Assembly (NCBI GenBank): GCA_928212115.1
Contig: CAKMRJ010001112.1
Location: 409,797,981-409,861,980, forward strand
DNA from: Lactuca virosa
Lineage: Eukaryota; Streptophyta; Magnoliopsida; Asterales; Asteraceae
Direction: 5' to 3'
DNA: 64,000 nucleotides
How positions within the stretch are numbered: the first letter of the stretch is position 1; the number at the start of each line of letters is the position of its first letter. The translations under genes were made by a program, and so were the position numbers. Below the pieces are notes generated by a model that saw nothing but the letters and a program-made list of their open reading frames with translations, made no database searches and was not told where the DNA came from. Positions 23,013 through 35,828 of the stretch are shown piece after piece.

Positions 23013-25070
23013 TTGCACCACTCACACAATCCTGGATCTGTGAAGAATAAAACCGGATTTGTCGATGGAACCTTAGAAAAATCAAGTTCATCTGAATTTA
23101 ACATGTGCAACTCGTGGATGCACAATAACAATCTCGTTATCTCTTGGATTCTTAATTCAGTTTCGAAAGAGATCTCTGCTAGCATAATGTTTGCAGAGAC
23201 TGCTCATGAGATATTGATTGATCTGAAGGAATGTATCTGTCAAAGCAATGGACCTCAAATTTTTCAGATCACGAGAGAGATTAATCATTTGAACCAAAAT
23301 CAAGACTCGATCAGTGTTTACTTCACAAACTCAAGTTATTGTGGGAAGAATTGTATAATTTCCGTCCTCGTTGTTCATGTGGAAAGTGTGAATGAAATGG
23401 AGTGAAAGAAATTGAGAAATTCTTTCAAACAGAGCACGTGATGAATTTTTTTAATGGGGCTTAATGAGTCATTTTCATCCACAAGAGGTCAGATCCTTTT
23501 AATGGACCCTTTACCTGCAATCAATCGTGTCTTCTCTTTAGTTGCTCAAGAGGAGAAACAAAAGTCTGTATCAAATGAGAATTCAACCTCTATGACGTTT
23601 TTTTTTGCTAAGTCGAATGTTCGAAAGTTTCCTGTTACCAATTCCAATTCCAACAATCAACGTCGTGATCGACCTTTCTGTTCTTATTGCAAACTCCAAG
23701 GTCACATAATTGAAAAATGCTACAAGCACATTGGATATCCACCTGGATATAAATCAAAGGCTAAAGTTAATTAGACTGCAGCTGCTGTTAACACCAATGA
23801 AGTCAATGACAATCGTCCTAATAGATCTCTCAATGATGTATTTGAAGGTTTCACTCCAGACTAATGTCAACATTTAATGTCTTCTCTTTCTAACCACATG
23901 ATTTTTGCCAATCCAAATGAATAAACTGCAACAGGTAAACATTTCTCTTTATCTGTCCATAATGGTGATCATTCACATGTTTGGATTATAGATTCAGGAG
24001 ACACACAACATATTTGTCATGACATTGATATGTTTTTCAACAAAAAGAAAGTTAACAATCATACAGTAACCCTACCTAATATGATGGTTTTGCATGTTCA
24101 CATAGTTGGTGATGTGAAAATTTATCACTTGTTTACCTTGAAAGGAGTTGTATAAGTTCTCAAATTTTATTTCAATCTAATATCAGTGGGATCTCTTATA
24201 AAGGCACAAAAATTGACGATTCAATTTACTTGTGACCATACCTTTATTCAGGATACCCACCTCAAGAGGACTATTGGCATGGCTGATAAAGTACATGATC
24301 TATATGTTATAAATCAAGTGGGAGCTTATACAAACCATCATGTTCATGTTGTTTCTTTAGATTTTTGGCATAAGAGGCTTGGTCACCCATCAAATAAGAG
24401 AATCTTATCTATTAAAGATCAGTTATGATCTTTCATTTCTAAAAATTCTTCATCTTTCGATTGCTCTGTATGTCCAGTTGCTAAACAAAAGAAGTTGCCA
24501 TTTGTTTAGATGAACAATATGTGTAATGAACAATTTGATTTGATTCATTGTGATATAAAGGGACCATTTCACGTTCTTAGTACTCAGGGGTTTATACATG
24601 GATACTTTTAATAAGAAATAAGTTAGATGTTCAGATGGCTACCTCGTTTATACAATATGGTTCTTAATTAATTCAATAAAAAGATTAAGAAATTCGTATC
24701 ACACAATGCTAAAGAATTGGATTTTTCCAATTTCTTTGATGATAAGGGAATTCTACATCAACGATCATGTGTTGCAAGGCCTTAACAAAATGCAGTGTAG
24801 AACGCAAACATCAACATTTACTTAATGTAGCAAGGGAATTGATGTTTCAAGGTGTTATGCCTGTAAAATTTTAGACTGAATGTGTCCTTACTACTACTTA
24901 TCTTATCAATCGTGTGCCATCAGAATTACTTCAAAATCAGTCTCCTTATTTCAGGTTATATGGTAAGAATCCTGATTACTCACATTTGAGAACATTTGGT
25001 TGCTTAGCATATGTGTCCACATTGTCTGCAAATAGAACCAAATTCAGTCCAAGAATTTTGTTTTCCTACT
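23013..25070 (+). pseudogene. Decayed Ty1/Copia gag-pol fragment D1
   Basis: Gag starts near LHHSHNPGSV and jumps straight to KNKTGFVDGTL, so about 25 residues normally between these motifs are deleted. The frame runs through SWILNSVSKEISAS. A zinc knuckle CSYCKLQGHIIEKC followed by GYPPGYK is at about 23676-23750. The protease motif WIIDSGDTQHIC is near 23980-24015. The GAG-pre-integrase motif FWHKRLGHPS is at about 24363. An integrase piece with RKHQHLL and YLINRVPSELL runs to about 25030. This Gag-protease-integrase order is that of Copia elements. Stops and frameshifts are frequent, no reverse transcriptase was found, and no LTRs were found. Confidence 0.8.
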
Positions 25071-25239
25071 AAGAAGTATATAGATAAATAATTTATCAGT
25101 GATAATAAAGAAACTTAAAGTTTGAAAAATACAGTATGATTTTGTGGGGAACTTGCAAACATTCTTCTTCTTGTGGTGCTTGGTATTTATTGACTTTGGT
25201 ATATGAATATTCTTGAGTTGTTTGGGTTCATTTATGTTT

Positions 25240-26067
25240 GATGAAGTCATGAAACTGAAGTTTTTCAAGTGTTTGTTGTTTGTTGCAATAATTTAAGGCA
25301 CTTTTTGCAAAAAGATTAAAATTGTTTAAAGCGATAATGGAACCCAATTTAAATCTTTGATTGATTATTATTTTTCTACAAATAGCATTTTTCAAACTTT
25401 TTGTAAAAAGACTAAAATTGCTTAAAGCGATAAAGGAAATGAATTTAAACTTTTGCTCGATTATTTTCTACAAATAGCGTTGTTTTTCAAACTTCACGTG
25501 GACTCGTCATCAAAATGGAAGGGTTTAAAGAAAAACTTAAACATATTATGAATGTAGGAGGAGCACTATTATTTCAGGCAAAGTTGGTTCTCGATTTTTG
25601 TGGAAAAATGATTTTTATTGCTGCTTTTTTAATAAATCGCACTATATCTCGTTTGTTGACCAATAAAAGTCCTTACAAAATTTTTATCTGGCAATATACC
25701 TTCCCACGCGACAATTAGAACATTTGGTTGTTTATGTTTTGTGCATAATTAAAATGCAAAGGGAGATAACTTTGGTAGTAGTAGTAGTAGAAAAAGTCTT
25801 TTTACGATTATCTGTTTGATCTGGACACCAAAGAATTTTTGGTCTCATATGTAATTTTTCTTTCACTGATACCAATATAGTGTCGAATAATATTGTACCT
25901 ACAATTGATGAGGATGGCACAAATACCCCTACAATCCACGAAGAATCAACAAAAATGGGTTTCTCCTCTAGCATTGTAGTTATGAACCAGAGAAGGACAA
26001 CTTTAAACCATTATTTGAGTTATCCATACATGAAAACACTCCCGAAGCTACTTTTTTATAAAACTTA
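25240..26067 (+). pseudogene. Decayed Ty1/Copia integrase fragment D2
   Basis: A second integrase piece, not continuous with D1. The SDNGTQFKSLIDYY-like segment occurs twice in tandem (about 25300-25390 and 25410-25490). It is followed by LLFQAKLVLDFCGKM and AAFLINRTISRLLTNKSPYK at 25557-25680, then a low-complexity linker to MNQRRTTLNHYLSY near 26000, the stretch just before reverse transcriptase in Copia elements. RT itself is missing. D1 and D2 are probably different elements. Confidence 0.7.
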
Positions 26068-26099
26068 AATGTACCCAACATATATTAAGAGTGTTGCTA

Positions 26100-26381
26100 A
26101 AAAAACCATGTGGGGGGGGGGTGTTATTGCTTTGTTTTCCGAAATAGTCTAATCAATCATTTTTTTTCATTTTTAAATGACAAAGTTTTACAAATGGTGC
26201 TAATTCAATTCCGTTTTTCCCTAATATAGTCCTTATGAAACTGTTTTTTGCATAGATAGTCCTTTTGGAGCAAACATTGCATATAAATAGTCCTTATGAC
26301 TAACTTTTCTAACAAATTTTGTTAAGTGTATGTGAAATTACAAAATTACCTTTTGTTTTTTGCACACAAATAGTCCTTATG

Positions 26382-26422
<41 letters not shown>

Positions 26423-26886
26423 AAATAAAAAGTCAAAAACTCCCACGCTCACTAACCCTTTGTCGGTTGCTCCCGTTCATCTCTCTCATCCTTCCAACCA
26501 TTTTTCGGTTACTTCCTTTCCTCCGACAATCTCCTATCACCCTGACAACCACTTGCTGCCATCGGTGAAGACACAAACTGAAAAGGAGGTCACAATCCAC
26601 TATGGTTCTTCGATGTGTCAATGTCGTCTGTGTCTCGACAAGAAGAAGAAACTGATTTTTCCTTTTCTACAACTCGTTCTTAATCGACTCAGGTAGAAAA
26701 TATCGTAGCTCCCTTCATTTTCTTTTCTCTTGAATCAATCGAGCTCTCAACTATTTCTATCTTTCCAGAACTAGCACCAAGTTCGTTCCTCCTTCTCAAA
26801 TCGATCTCAATCCTTCCCTCTTCTCTCGAATTCGAAATGAAGTAAGTGCTGGTGGTTTTTTTATTTTTGGAAGGGAGGTGGCTCTA
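26100..26886. other. Spacer with (CT)n tract and DNA-transposon-like text
   Basis: Contains a run of G (about 26111-26120), three copies of ATAGTCCTT(A/T)T with spacing of 45-60 bp (26225-26375), and a (CT)n tract at about 26382-26418. The pyrimidine-rich 26440-26850 could be the start of a captured host transcript; its 125-codon frame at 26319-26696 runs through the CT tract and I do not call it a gene. Confidence 0.4.
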
Positions 26887-29198
26887 TGGTATATACGTGC
26901 CTATGTGAATTTTATAGATATTAGGACTTACGTTGAAACTTAATAAATAAGGCTAAAATAGAAATTAAAATAAAATATTATCTAGGATAAATAATCTAAA
27001 CAAAAGTCGTAGTAATCGAAAAAGCAAACTCGTGCATAGAAAGAACGCCTAAATCTGACTTCGTGAGATGAAGTTATGATTTTTCGAAGTTTCAGCGTAG
27101 TAGTGTGCGACTCAGAAACTGAATCTTAAATCGGTCGATTCTTAGGAAAAACAATCTAAACAAGAGTTGAAGATCTCATCGATAGGATTCTGTCGATATA
27201 AAGACAATCAAGAACGAAGGTCGTATGAGAAAGTTATGATTTTTATAAGGACTTTAACAGTCTAAGTCTGTTAAAAATATAACTATAAAAATAAATTGAG
27301 AATTAGCCGATGGAGTCTAAACAAAAGTTGTAGTGCTCGTCGATAGCTACTCGTGGATATAATGAACGTAAAAAACGGAGCTCGTATGAAGAAGATATAA
27401 TTTTTGAAAAATATTAATATTTTTCACGCGCAGACAACAGGCGCGACATGCTTCTGACAACTGACACAACCCCACCCGAAATCCACCACATGTCATCATT
27501 TGAGCGAAGCCATGTCGCCCCGACAAGAGACGCGACATGCCCTAGACAAAGGGCGCGCCACTCCCCTCCTTTTCTAGCTATAAATATGTTGCGTTTCAAG
27601 ATCATTTCCTCACTCACATTCACCCAGAATCCTTTGGAACTCTCTCATACCCTTAGTCCCTTTTCTCCCTAGTTCCCAAATACTTTAGCGATGCCCTTAG
27701 GCATCAGAGATCCAAATATTAGAAGCTTTTGGTTCAGAGTTCTGCCAGAGTAATTGCCGGTTCTCGTTAGAAAACTCTGTAATTTAAGTTGCACATACTA
27801 TGCTTTAAGTGTAACTTATATTTATAGTCATAGTTATTATTACGAACCTATAAATAAGATTTATCAGTGATTCAAAGTCAAAATACTGATTGATCTACTT
27901 ATGGGAATGATTTCTAGGCTAGATTTAGTGAAGTGTTTAAATTGGGATTACCAAATAGTATATTTTGTATACCAAACAGACCCTACCTGCAATACGATCC
28001 TACCTAGTTATTCCTTATTTGATAGATCTTGATGTAGACATTGAGATTATTGTAGAATTTAGACTATCATTGTTATAGTCACAGGAAATATGAAACTAGT
28101 CTAAGACTTAGTGCTTTATATAGCTAGGTCTTTTGAAAGGATAAAATGTTAAGGCAAAGCACTGCCTTAACCTCGAATCACCCACTCTTGGTGAGTGTGT
28201 AGTTACTTTCAAGAGCATAATTTAATAAAAGTATTTATTAAATGCAAAATTTATTAATAATACTTTGTGGTATTTGTATGACTATAATAGTGCTACTTAT
28301 TAGGAACTTTATTGGAAATAGACCGCCTTTAGTTTTTAGTCTTGTTTAGTTATAAAAAAAATGAGGCTTGTAAAGGGTGCTTAGTTCTAATTAAGTTGAG
28401 AACCGAATAGGTCTCATTTTGGGATAGAGTGTGAGATTTAGAGCAGATTGTAGTAGTCCTCCTCTTTTTGGATGACCAGAAATGGTGGGTCAAGATCAGA
28501 CAACCGACAGGTATTTCTGATATGACGGCACTTGACTATTCTAGGCGGTCTAGTGAATTACGTTGCTAGTGTGGACTTATAACCCACAAACGTAGAAAAA
28601 ATAGGATATCATATTTATCAAATACTTTGTACATTGGTTGCCTTAATATGACTTACATTGGCCAAGGACTCCCCTAGCCGTGTAGTCAAATAGTTACTTA
28701 GACGATTCATCAGGTAAGGTGATTCTTCAAGATGATAATCAAGTTAGGATTTGTGAGAATCAGTTGGGTAGGATAGGTGGTCTTACATCAAATTATATAC
28801 ATCTATACTATCTGATGATGTTTGTTTGCATGAATTTTGTTATGATTTACTATCATTAAAATATTATGGGCTTGAAAACCCTATGCATCTCACCAGGTTT
28901 TCCAAACCCGACCCACTTAATTTATATGCATCACAGGTAGCAGAACTAAGGCTGCTGGAAACTAATGTAGGTGTTGAGTGAAATAAGTGATGAGCTTGTA
29001 ATAGTATTTCAGGACCTTTTAGTATTTAGGATGTAACCTATGTTTGGATTTTAATGGTGACATCCATGGTATTTTTAATATGATGAAATAACTTATGTTA
29101 TCTCAAACTGTTTTAATTAAACTAGGATTTTCCTCAACACAATAACTTAAAGTGTAAAGAAAAACTTTTAATCGGTTATGAAAACATGAGTATGCTAT
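26887..29198 (+). repeat. 5' LTR of element C (approximate start)
   Basis: The right end is fixed by the primer site at 29202. The left end is uncertain; TGGTATATACGTGCC at 26887 is the best candidate. The LTR has a TATA box at 27579-27586 and three degenerate modules (about 26995-27095, 27140-27250, 27308-27412), each ending in text like GAAGTTATGATTTTT. The solo LTR at 54010-57194 has the same architecture on the other strand. Region 28860-28990 (CCTATGCATCTCACCAGGTT...) matches phrases typical of Gypsy LTR downstream regions. Confidence 0.65.
27579..27586 (+). promoter_or_regulatory. TATA box of element C LTR
   Basis: TATAAATA in CTAGCTATAAATATGTTGCG, about 690 bp into the LTR and directly after the array of repeated modules. 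Confidence 0.6.
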
Positions 29199-29201
29199 AG
29201 T

Positions 29202-29214
29202 TGGTATCAGAGCA
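29202..29214 (+). other. Primer binding site of element C
   Basis: TGGTATCAGAGCA is complementary to the 3' end of plant initiator-methionine tRNA, which primes minus-strand synthesis. The same site occurs in E (35817) and B (44906). Confidence 0.9.
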
Positions 29215-29390
29215 TTAGTTTAAGCGAACTAGGAATTTAAATATTTTCTAGACATAAACTTAAAAGCTAAGTATAATCTGTGAGGTGTGTGATAGAATGC
29301 TTTAGGATAAATTCCTAAATTGCTATAAACACGAGCACTAGCATACTATACGAGGATGCCTTAATTGCTAAAATACCTTAATTGCTATTA

Positions 29391-29392
<2 letters not shown>

Positions 29393-29449
<57 letters not shown>
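29393..29449. repeat. (AT)n microsatellite in element C leader
   Basis: About 28 AT units between the primer site and gag. Confidence 0.95.
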
Positions 29450-29452
<3 letters not shown>

Positions 29453-29497
29453 ATTATTACTATACTAAATTACTCAAATCTACGAGTATAGAACGAA

Positions 29498-30429
29498 ATG
29501 ACGATCACAAGGAGCGGTAGAGTCGTCAATAATGAAGGAGGTCCAGCACCTCAGAATGCCGGAGCAGGAGATGCTTAGTTCACCATGGAAAAAGCTCGAG
29601 CGATGATGTAAACATTGCCAAAGCAACAATGAATTAAGCTTAGGAATCTCCTAACTTAGGAGCTAGCTAAAGAAGAAGCACCGGTGGTCAATGAACCATT
29701 AGCCATTGAGCAAGTTAATAACGGACGGGTTCATACTCTTGAAACACCAGTGTAGAAGGGAAACAATGAATCTAAGAGTTATCAAGGACCAGAAGAACTA
29801 GAGATCCAGAGGAATGATGAACCTAGAGGCAATTGCAAGTATAAGGACTTTACGACTTACAAGTTGTAATACTTTAGTAGGAAAGAGTATCCTATTGGAG
29901 TCATAGAATAGATTTCTAAAATGGAGATAGGCTTCATAACATGTGGTTGCACTGGCAAGTTACAGACCACATACGTTGTGAGACAATTCAAGGGTGCAAC
30001 GATCCATTGTTGGAATACGTTGGGGAAAGCTTTAAGTCCTAATAATCCTTTGCAACTAACATAGGAAGAATTCTTCACTAAATTCAACCGTAAATTTTGC
30101 TCAGCTGGAGACATGTTGGAGTTAGAGAATCAAATGTTAACACTGAAAAAGAGAAGCATGACCGTTGATGCGTATACGAATGCTTTGACTAACAAAATGG
30201 AATCCGCCCTGCGTGTGGTCCCTGAAAAACTGACCAAAATTGATAGATACTCCAAGGGACTACAATGGGAGTATTTTTGCCAGCTAAGCAGGCTATTACT
30301 TTTGAGGCAAGCATCTGGGTTGCAAGGTTTTTGGAAAGCATGATCAAAAGGAGGACTATTGACATAACTGAAGTTGGTGAGAAAATAAAGGTTGATGGAT
30401 CCTCAGGGAACAAGAAGAAGAAGAAGAAG

Positions 30430-30460
<31 letters not shown>

Positions 30461-31319
30461 TCTTAAAGACGAGCAACAAATCTAGGAGCAACCACGAAGG
30501 GAAGTGTTGCGACCAGTACAAGAAGTCGGGGTATATCTCTAAAAACTGCCCTCAAAAAGTAAAAGTTTGTTTCAGTTGTGGAGAGGAAGGGCACATGAAG
30601 GCTGAGTTCCCAAAAGATGAAAAGTCAACTCCAAGGATCCTACCAACAAAACCCAAGGGCCGAAACTACCGAAACTACCATTGGTGGAATACGTTGGGGA
30701 AAACTTTAAGTCCTAACAATCCTTTACAACTAACATGGGAAGAATTCTTGACCAACTTCAACCGCAAATTTTTCTCAGCTAAAGACATGTTGGAGTTAGA
30801 GAATCAACTGCTAACATTGAAAAAGCTAAGCATAACTGTTGATGAGTATACGAATGCTTTCACTAACAAAACGGAATCCGCCCTGCGTGTGGTCTCCGAA
30901 AAACTGACCAAAATTGATAGGTACTCCAAGGGACTACAATGGGAGTATTTTTTGCCAGTTAAGCAGGCTATTACTTTTGAGGCAACCATTTGGGTGGCAA
31001 GGTTTTTGGAAAGCATGATCAAAAGGAGGACTACTGACATAACTGAAGTTGGTGAGAAAAGAAAGGTTGATGGGTCCTCAGGAAAAAACAACAACAAGAA
31101 GAAGAAGTTCTCAAAGTCAAGCAACAAATCTGGGAGCAATCATGAAGGGAAGTGTTGCGACCAGTACAAGAAGTCGGGGTATATCTCTAAAAACTGCCCA
31201 GTAAAAGGAAAATTTTGCTTCGGTTGTGAAGAGGAAGGGCGCATGAAGGATGAGTTCCCAAAAGATGAAAAGTCAACTCCAAGGATCCTACCAGCAAAAA
31301 CCCAAGGGCCGAAACTACT
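29498..31319 (+). pseudogene. Element C gag with internal tandem duplication
   Basis: Starts MTITRSGRVVNNEGG at 29498, stopped by TAG after 26 codons, with further stops through 30112. A 0.65-kb segment is then present twice: 30011-30669 and 30685-31319. Each copy holds the LELENQ(M/L)LTLKK capsid region and two zinc knuckles. In both copies the first knuckle has Tyr for the second Cys (CDQYKKSGYISKNC) and the second ends in Phe in place of the last Cys. Copy 1 also has a 16-unit (AAG)n run (30412-30459) giving a Lys tract; copy 2 has a shorter AAC/AAG run. Frame 30265-31332 reads through the duplication, so it may have arisen in an element with one open gag frame. Confidence 0.85.
30412..30459. 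repeat. (AAG)16 microsatellite inside gag
   Basis: Sixteen AAG units coding a poly-Lys run before the zinc-knuckle region. The paired duplicate at 31086-31110 has only a few mixed units, which shows expansion or contraction after duplication. Confidence 0.95.
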
Positions 31320-31321
31320 AG

Positions 31322-34300
31322 ATGACCCTTAATGAAGCAAAGGAAGAGATTGACGTTGCTTCAGGTACATTCCTTGTAATTCAAATTTCTGCCAAGATTT
31401 TATTTGATTCGAGACTATATCACTCATTTATATCGCATGAATTTGGTAGAAGGCTTAAGTTATCACTGCATAGGCTAGGTACCCCAATAATGGTAGAAGT
31501 AGCTAGTGGTAGGAATTTAGCTGATAGCAATAGGTTAGAAAGCATAACCATTTACTTAAACATAAACAAATTTTGTAAAGAATTATTACCCTTTGAGTTA
31601 AGCAAATTCGATGTAATTCTGGGCATGGACTGGTTGGACGGAATCCTCACAGACATCTTATATGGAAGGAAGATGGTGTGCATTAGTCCACCTGGGAGAG
31701 AGCCATTTGTGGTATACTGTGATAATATTAGAGTGAAGTATGGAATCATTACGATGATGAAGGCTAGGAGATACATAACCAAGGGATATACAACATTCTT
31801 AGCATACGTGATGGACGCAAAAAAGGAAAATAAGGCAATGGCTGATGTACCTGTGGTGCATGACATTCCTGAGGTAGTTATGGATGAATTACCAAGATTA
31901 CCACTAGAGAGGCATGTAGAATTCATAATCAACTTATTTCCAGGCATGATGTCGATTGCAAAAACACCGTATAGTTTAGCACCTAAAAATATGAAAGAGT
32001 TGGTGACACAACTCCAGGAATTATTGGACAAGGGTTTCATCAGACCTAATTCATCACCCTGGGGAGCTCCATTACTGTATGTAAAGAAGAATGACTGTAC
32101 GATGAGAATGTGCATTGATTATCGAGAGCTAAACAAGGCTACAATAAAGAATCGATACCCCTACCTAGGATAGATGACTTGTTCGATCAATTGTATGGAG
32201 CAACCGTCTTCTCCGAATATGATCTCAGGTCAGGCTATCACCAGTTGAAGATAAGAGAGCAAGATATTGATAAAAAAACCTTCACAACAAGATATGGACA
32301 CTACGAATTCCTTGTTATGTCATGTAGACTAAAAAAATGCTCTATCAACATTCATGAATTTGATGCATCGAGTTTGTAAAACTTTTCTCGATAAATCAGT
32401 AATAGTATTCATAGATGATATCTTGATCTATTCCAAGAACAATCAAGATCACAGTAAACATCTTCGAAAAGTATTAGAAGTCTTGAAGAAGGAGAAGTTG
32501 TATGCGAAGTTCTCCAAGTGTGACTTTTGAATTCTAGAAATACACTTCTTGGGTCACGTGGTTAGCTGGAAGGGCATAATGGTGGAACCAATTAAGATAG
32601 AAGTTGTTATGAAATGGGAGACACCAAAGAGTCTCACTGAAATTCGTAGCTTTCTGGGATTGGCAGGTTACTACCAAAGATTCATCAAAGACGTCTCTTC
32701 TATTGCGGCTCCACTGACAACCCTAACTAAAAAGGGAGTTTCCTACACTTGGAGCGAGAAGCAAGAAAAGGCTTTTGGTGAATTGAAGGAGCGATTATGC
32801 AAAGCACCAATCCTCATTTTACCAGAAGGAACTAATGACTTTGATTATTCAGTGATACTTCTAGAGTTCGATTGGGATGCGTCGTTACCCAAAGAGACAA
32901 AGTGGTAGCTTATGCCTCAATACAATTGAAGACCCATGATCAAAAATATGCAACACATGATCTAGAGCTTGCAGCAATGGTTTTTTCCCTAAAGATTTGG
33001 AGACATTATCTTTACGGAACCAAATGCAAACTATTTACAGATCATAAAGCCTTCATTATCTCCTTACACAGAAGGAATTAAATATGAGCAGAGATGATGG
33101 TTAGAGCTACTCAAGGACTACGATTGTGAGATACTTTACTACCCTGGCAAAACAAATATTGTAGCCAGTGCCTTGAGTAGAAAGGTGGATCCAGAAATGA
33201 AAAGAGCTAGATCATTGAAGATTTAGATGATTCCAATGATTATTGAAAAGATCAAAGAAGCTCAGACGAGAGCTTTGGCTGAAGATGTGAAGAAAGAAGA
33301 ACATCTAGGTAAGTCGTTATTGTTCAAAGAATACGATCAAGGGTTGAAGTTATTCAAAAATTGTATTTGGATGGGATACGAGATCTTATTATGGAAGAGT
33401 CTCGCAAAAACCATGTATTCTATACACCCAGGCAGCACCAAGATGTATTCAGATTTTAAACCCTACTACTGGTGGCCAACTATGAAGGTCGATGTAGCAA
33501 CTTACATAGCTGAATGTGTAACTTGTTTAAGAGTAAAATCACAACATCAGAAGCCGTATGGAGAATTGGATCCTTTACCGACACCCATGGGTAAGTGGGA
33601 TAACATTACCATGGATTTCATAACCAAGTTGCCAAGGACAAAGAAGGGTCATGACATGATTTAGGTTATAGTAGACCGATTGACAAAGAGTGCACAGTTC
33701 ATAGCCGCACGAGAAAAATGGTCAATAGAGAAGTTGGCAGAAACCTAAGTGCAGTATATCGTCAAAATTCAATGGGTACCCTTATCGATCATGTTCGATA
33801 GAGACAATCAATTTACCTCCAGCTTCTGGAAGAGTATGCAAAAAGAAATGGGTATGGAGTTGTGTTTGAGTACTTCGTATCATTCACAAACGGACGAACA
33901 AAATGAGAGAGCTATCCAAACATTGGAGTATATGTTGCGGGCATGCGCTTTAGAGTTTACTGGTAGTTTGGATGATCACCTAACATTAGAAAAATTCACC
34001 TACAACAGTAGTTATCACTCAAGCATCAACATGACTGCTTATGAAGCATTGTACGGAAGGAAGTGTCGTACACCATCTTGTTGGATGTAAGCATGAGAGA
34101 AATACGTTGTGGGTCCTGAGATGGTTCAACAGATCGCTGATAAAGCGAAAATCATCTGAGAAAGAATGGTAGTTGCTCAAAGTCGTCAAAAGAGCTATGA
34201 AGATATGAAGCGACGACCTGTAATGTTTGAGGTCGGTGATCAAGTGCTACTTAAAGTCTCTCCATGAAAGGGACTTATCAGATTGATAAAACGTGAGAAG

Positions 34301-34540
34301 TTAAGTCCCCGTTTTATTGGTCCATTCAAAGTACTTCATAATTTTGGGAAATAAGCTTACAAGCTTGAATTCCAACCTGAACTAGAAGGTATCCACAACA
34401 CCTTTCATGTTTTCTATTTGAGGAAGTACTTGGGAGAAGAACCCGATATGATTCCACTTTTGAAATTAAGAACTGAAGAGGATACGAGGCCAGTCGAAGA
34501 GCCTAAAGCAATCATCGAACGCAATAGGAAGATTATGACA
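31322..34540 (+). pseudogene. Element C pol, disrupted
   Basis: The protease region has LFDSRLYHSF where DSGA is expected (about 31399-31425). RT begins with PYSLAPKNMKEL at about 31966 and RMCIDYRELNKATIKNRYP at 32104-32160, where a one-base loss shifts the frame. The catalytic FIDDILIYS follows in another frame near 32409. RNase H lies at about 32840-33190. Integrase has H...H and CVTCLRVK zinc residues near 33420-33540, MDFITKLP at about 33610 and the SDRDNQFTS-like site near 33795, with RAIQTLEYMLRAC after it. The tail ends at ERNRKIMT with a stop near 34540, before the chromodomain core. There are many stops and shifts. Similarity to A and B is moderate, so this is a separate family. Confidence 0.85.
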
Positions 34541-34625
34541 TAAGATGATTGACTTAGTGCTGGTGTAGTGTGTTTGAATCAAGTATTAAAACAAAATCAA
34601 TAACACAAAGAGTATAGAACACAAT
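34541..34625. other. 85-bp unassigned junction between C and B
   Basis: The sequence no longer fits the chromodomain region of C and is not part of the LTR of B. The last five bases, ACAAT, should be B's left target-site copy. Confidence 0.5.
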
Positions 34626-35061
34626 TGTGACAACCCGAAATTTCTATCTTGTACAGTCATTAAATTCAATCAAAGTCAGACTCGTTCCTGCTATCTTTTA
34701 GCATTGTTTAGGGTTTGTTTGAGTGTTCTAAGCCTAGTACATTCAACGTTTGGGTTTAGGGATGAGTTAACTTAAGTTCATTGTGTTGCATTCGAGCCAA
34801 AAACTCCATCAAGAGGAGTTTACGGCCGTAAACATGAGTGTACGGCCGTAAACTCAAGGTGGCCGTAACTCATGCCCTTATGTGTGATATCTTTCACTTT
34901 TATTCATTTCTCACACTTCCACCTCAAGAACTCGGGTTTTTTCTCTCAAGTATCATCAAGAACTTTCATCTTGATCTTCAATCTTGTAAGTAATCTTTCC
35001 ATTTTCAAGTTGATATCCTTCTATATCTAGTGAAGATTCATGATTTCATCCATGAAATTAC
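34626..35061 (+). repeat. Element B 5' LTR, first part
   Basis: Matches 51244-51681 of the 3' LTR until ATTAC at 35057-35061, the left target duplicate of the Copia element. It includes the perfect 16-bp palindrome GTTTACGGCCGTAAAC at 34818-34833. Confidence 0.93.
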
Positions 35062-35815
35062 TGTTGGATAAGGTATCTAAGTCCATAACTTATTTGGTAT
35101 ATACTTGACCCGACCCGGCATGGTCCATTTGGGTTGCACTTCCCCCGAACTATTTATATGGATAACATTATGAGAAGAGTATATTTGCGGCTTATTAATT
35201 TATTATAAGTTATAATATATTAATATGAAATTGTATTATTTAATTAGTATTGGTCTTAAATTAATTATGAATTAATTTAGTGATCGAATGGTGACTAATT
35301 AAACATGGCTATTATATTTATAGGTGTGGGCTACACTCATTATGGTAATGGGCTAAGCTTATAGGGAGTCCATGGATGATTCATGGAGCTTTTAAACCCA
35401 TGGATCCTTGGAAAGGAAAAGACATGGGTTATTAGGGTTTACCCTAATCATGTGCACTATATAAACAAGCTTGTGATGCATGAAATGACACCCTAGTGTG
35501 TGTGAAGAAAGGTGGCCGATTTCTAGAGCATAGATATACTCTCTCATAAGTTTTCCAAGTTTGTGGTGATTGGTGATTTCCATTTGAGGCATTCACATTT
35601 GGTGCTTGGCTCTCAAACTCCTAAGGAATCAATTCACAATCAAAGGTATGTAATTCATCTAGTTCTTTATGTTTTAAAGTTCCCCATGCCATGCTAGATA
35701 AGTTATAAACCTTGGAAAACAAATTTTGCATGTATTTTAGAGACAAAACATAGATCCAAGGTTTATTAGGGTTGCATGTATACTTAGGAAGTGTTAGAAT
35801 GCTCAAAACCCAACA
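35062..35815 (+). repeat. 5' LTR of Copia element E (754 bp)
   Basis: Begins TGTTGGATAAGG and ends AAAACCCAACA, the TG...CA ends of a Copia LTR. It matches the 3' LTR along its whole length, with many one- or two-base indels. Confidence 0.93.
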
Positions 35816-35816
35816 G

Positions 35817-35828
35817 TGGTATCAGAGC
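35817..35828 (+). other. Primer binding site of element E
   Basis: TGGTATCAGAGC, one base after the 5' LTR, complementary to initiator-Met tRNA. Confidence 0.93.

Larger units (their letters stand above)
26887..34540 (+). mobile_element. Ty3/Gypsy element C, 3' end lost
   Basis: 5' LTR, tRNA-iMet primer site, degenerate gag, protease, RT, RNase H, integrase and the start of a chromodomain-type tail, in Gypsy order. It is more decayed than A or B. The body stops at about 34540 inside the tail. After 85 unassigned bases element B begins, and no 3' part of C appears on the far side of B (53646 onward). C is therefore older than B and lost its right end by deletion. Confidence 0.85.

Noticed and set aside
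26319..26696. 125-codon frame with a Ser/Leu run
   Set aside because: It crosses a (CT)n tract and has no recognisable domain or splice context. I treat it as chance or part of an untranslated region.
35392..35592. 66-codon minus-strand frame repeated at 42177-42410
   Set aside because: It lies in the LTRs of element E and recurs only because the LTR is duplicated. No start context or domain supports it.
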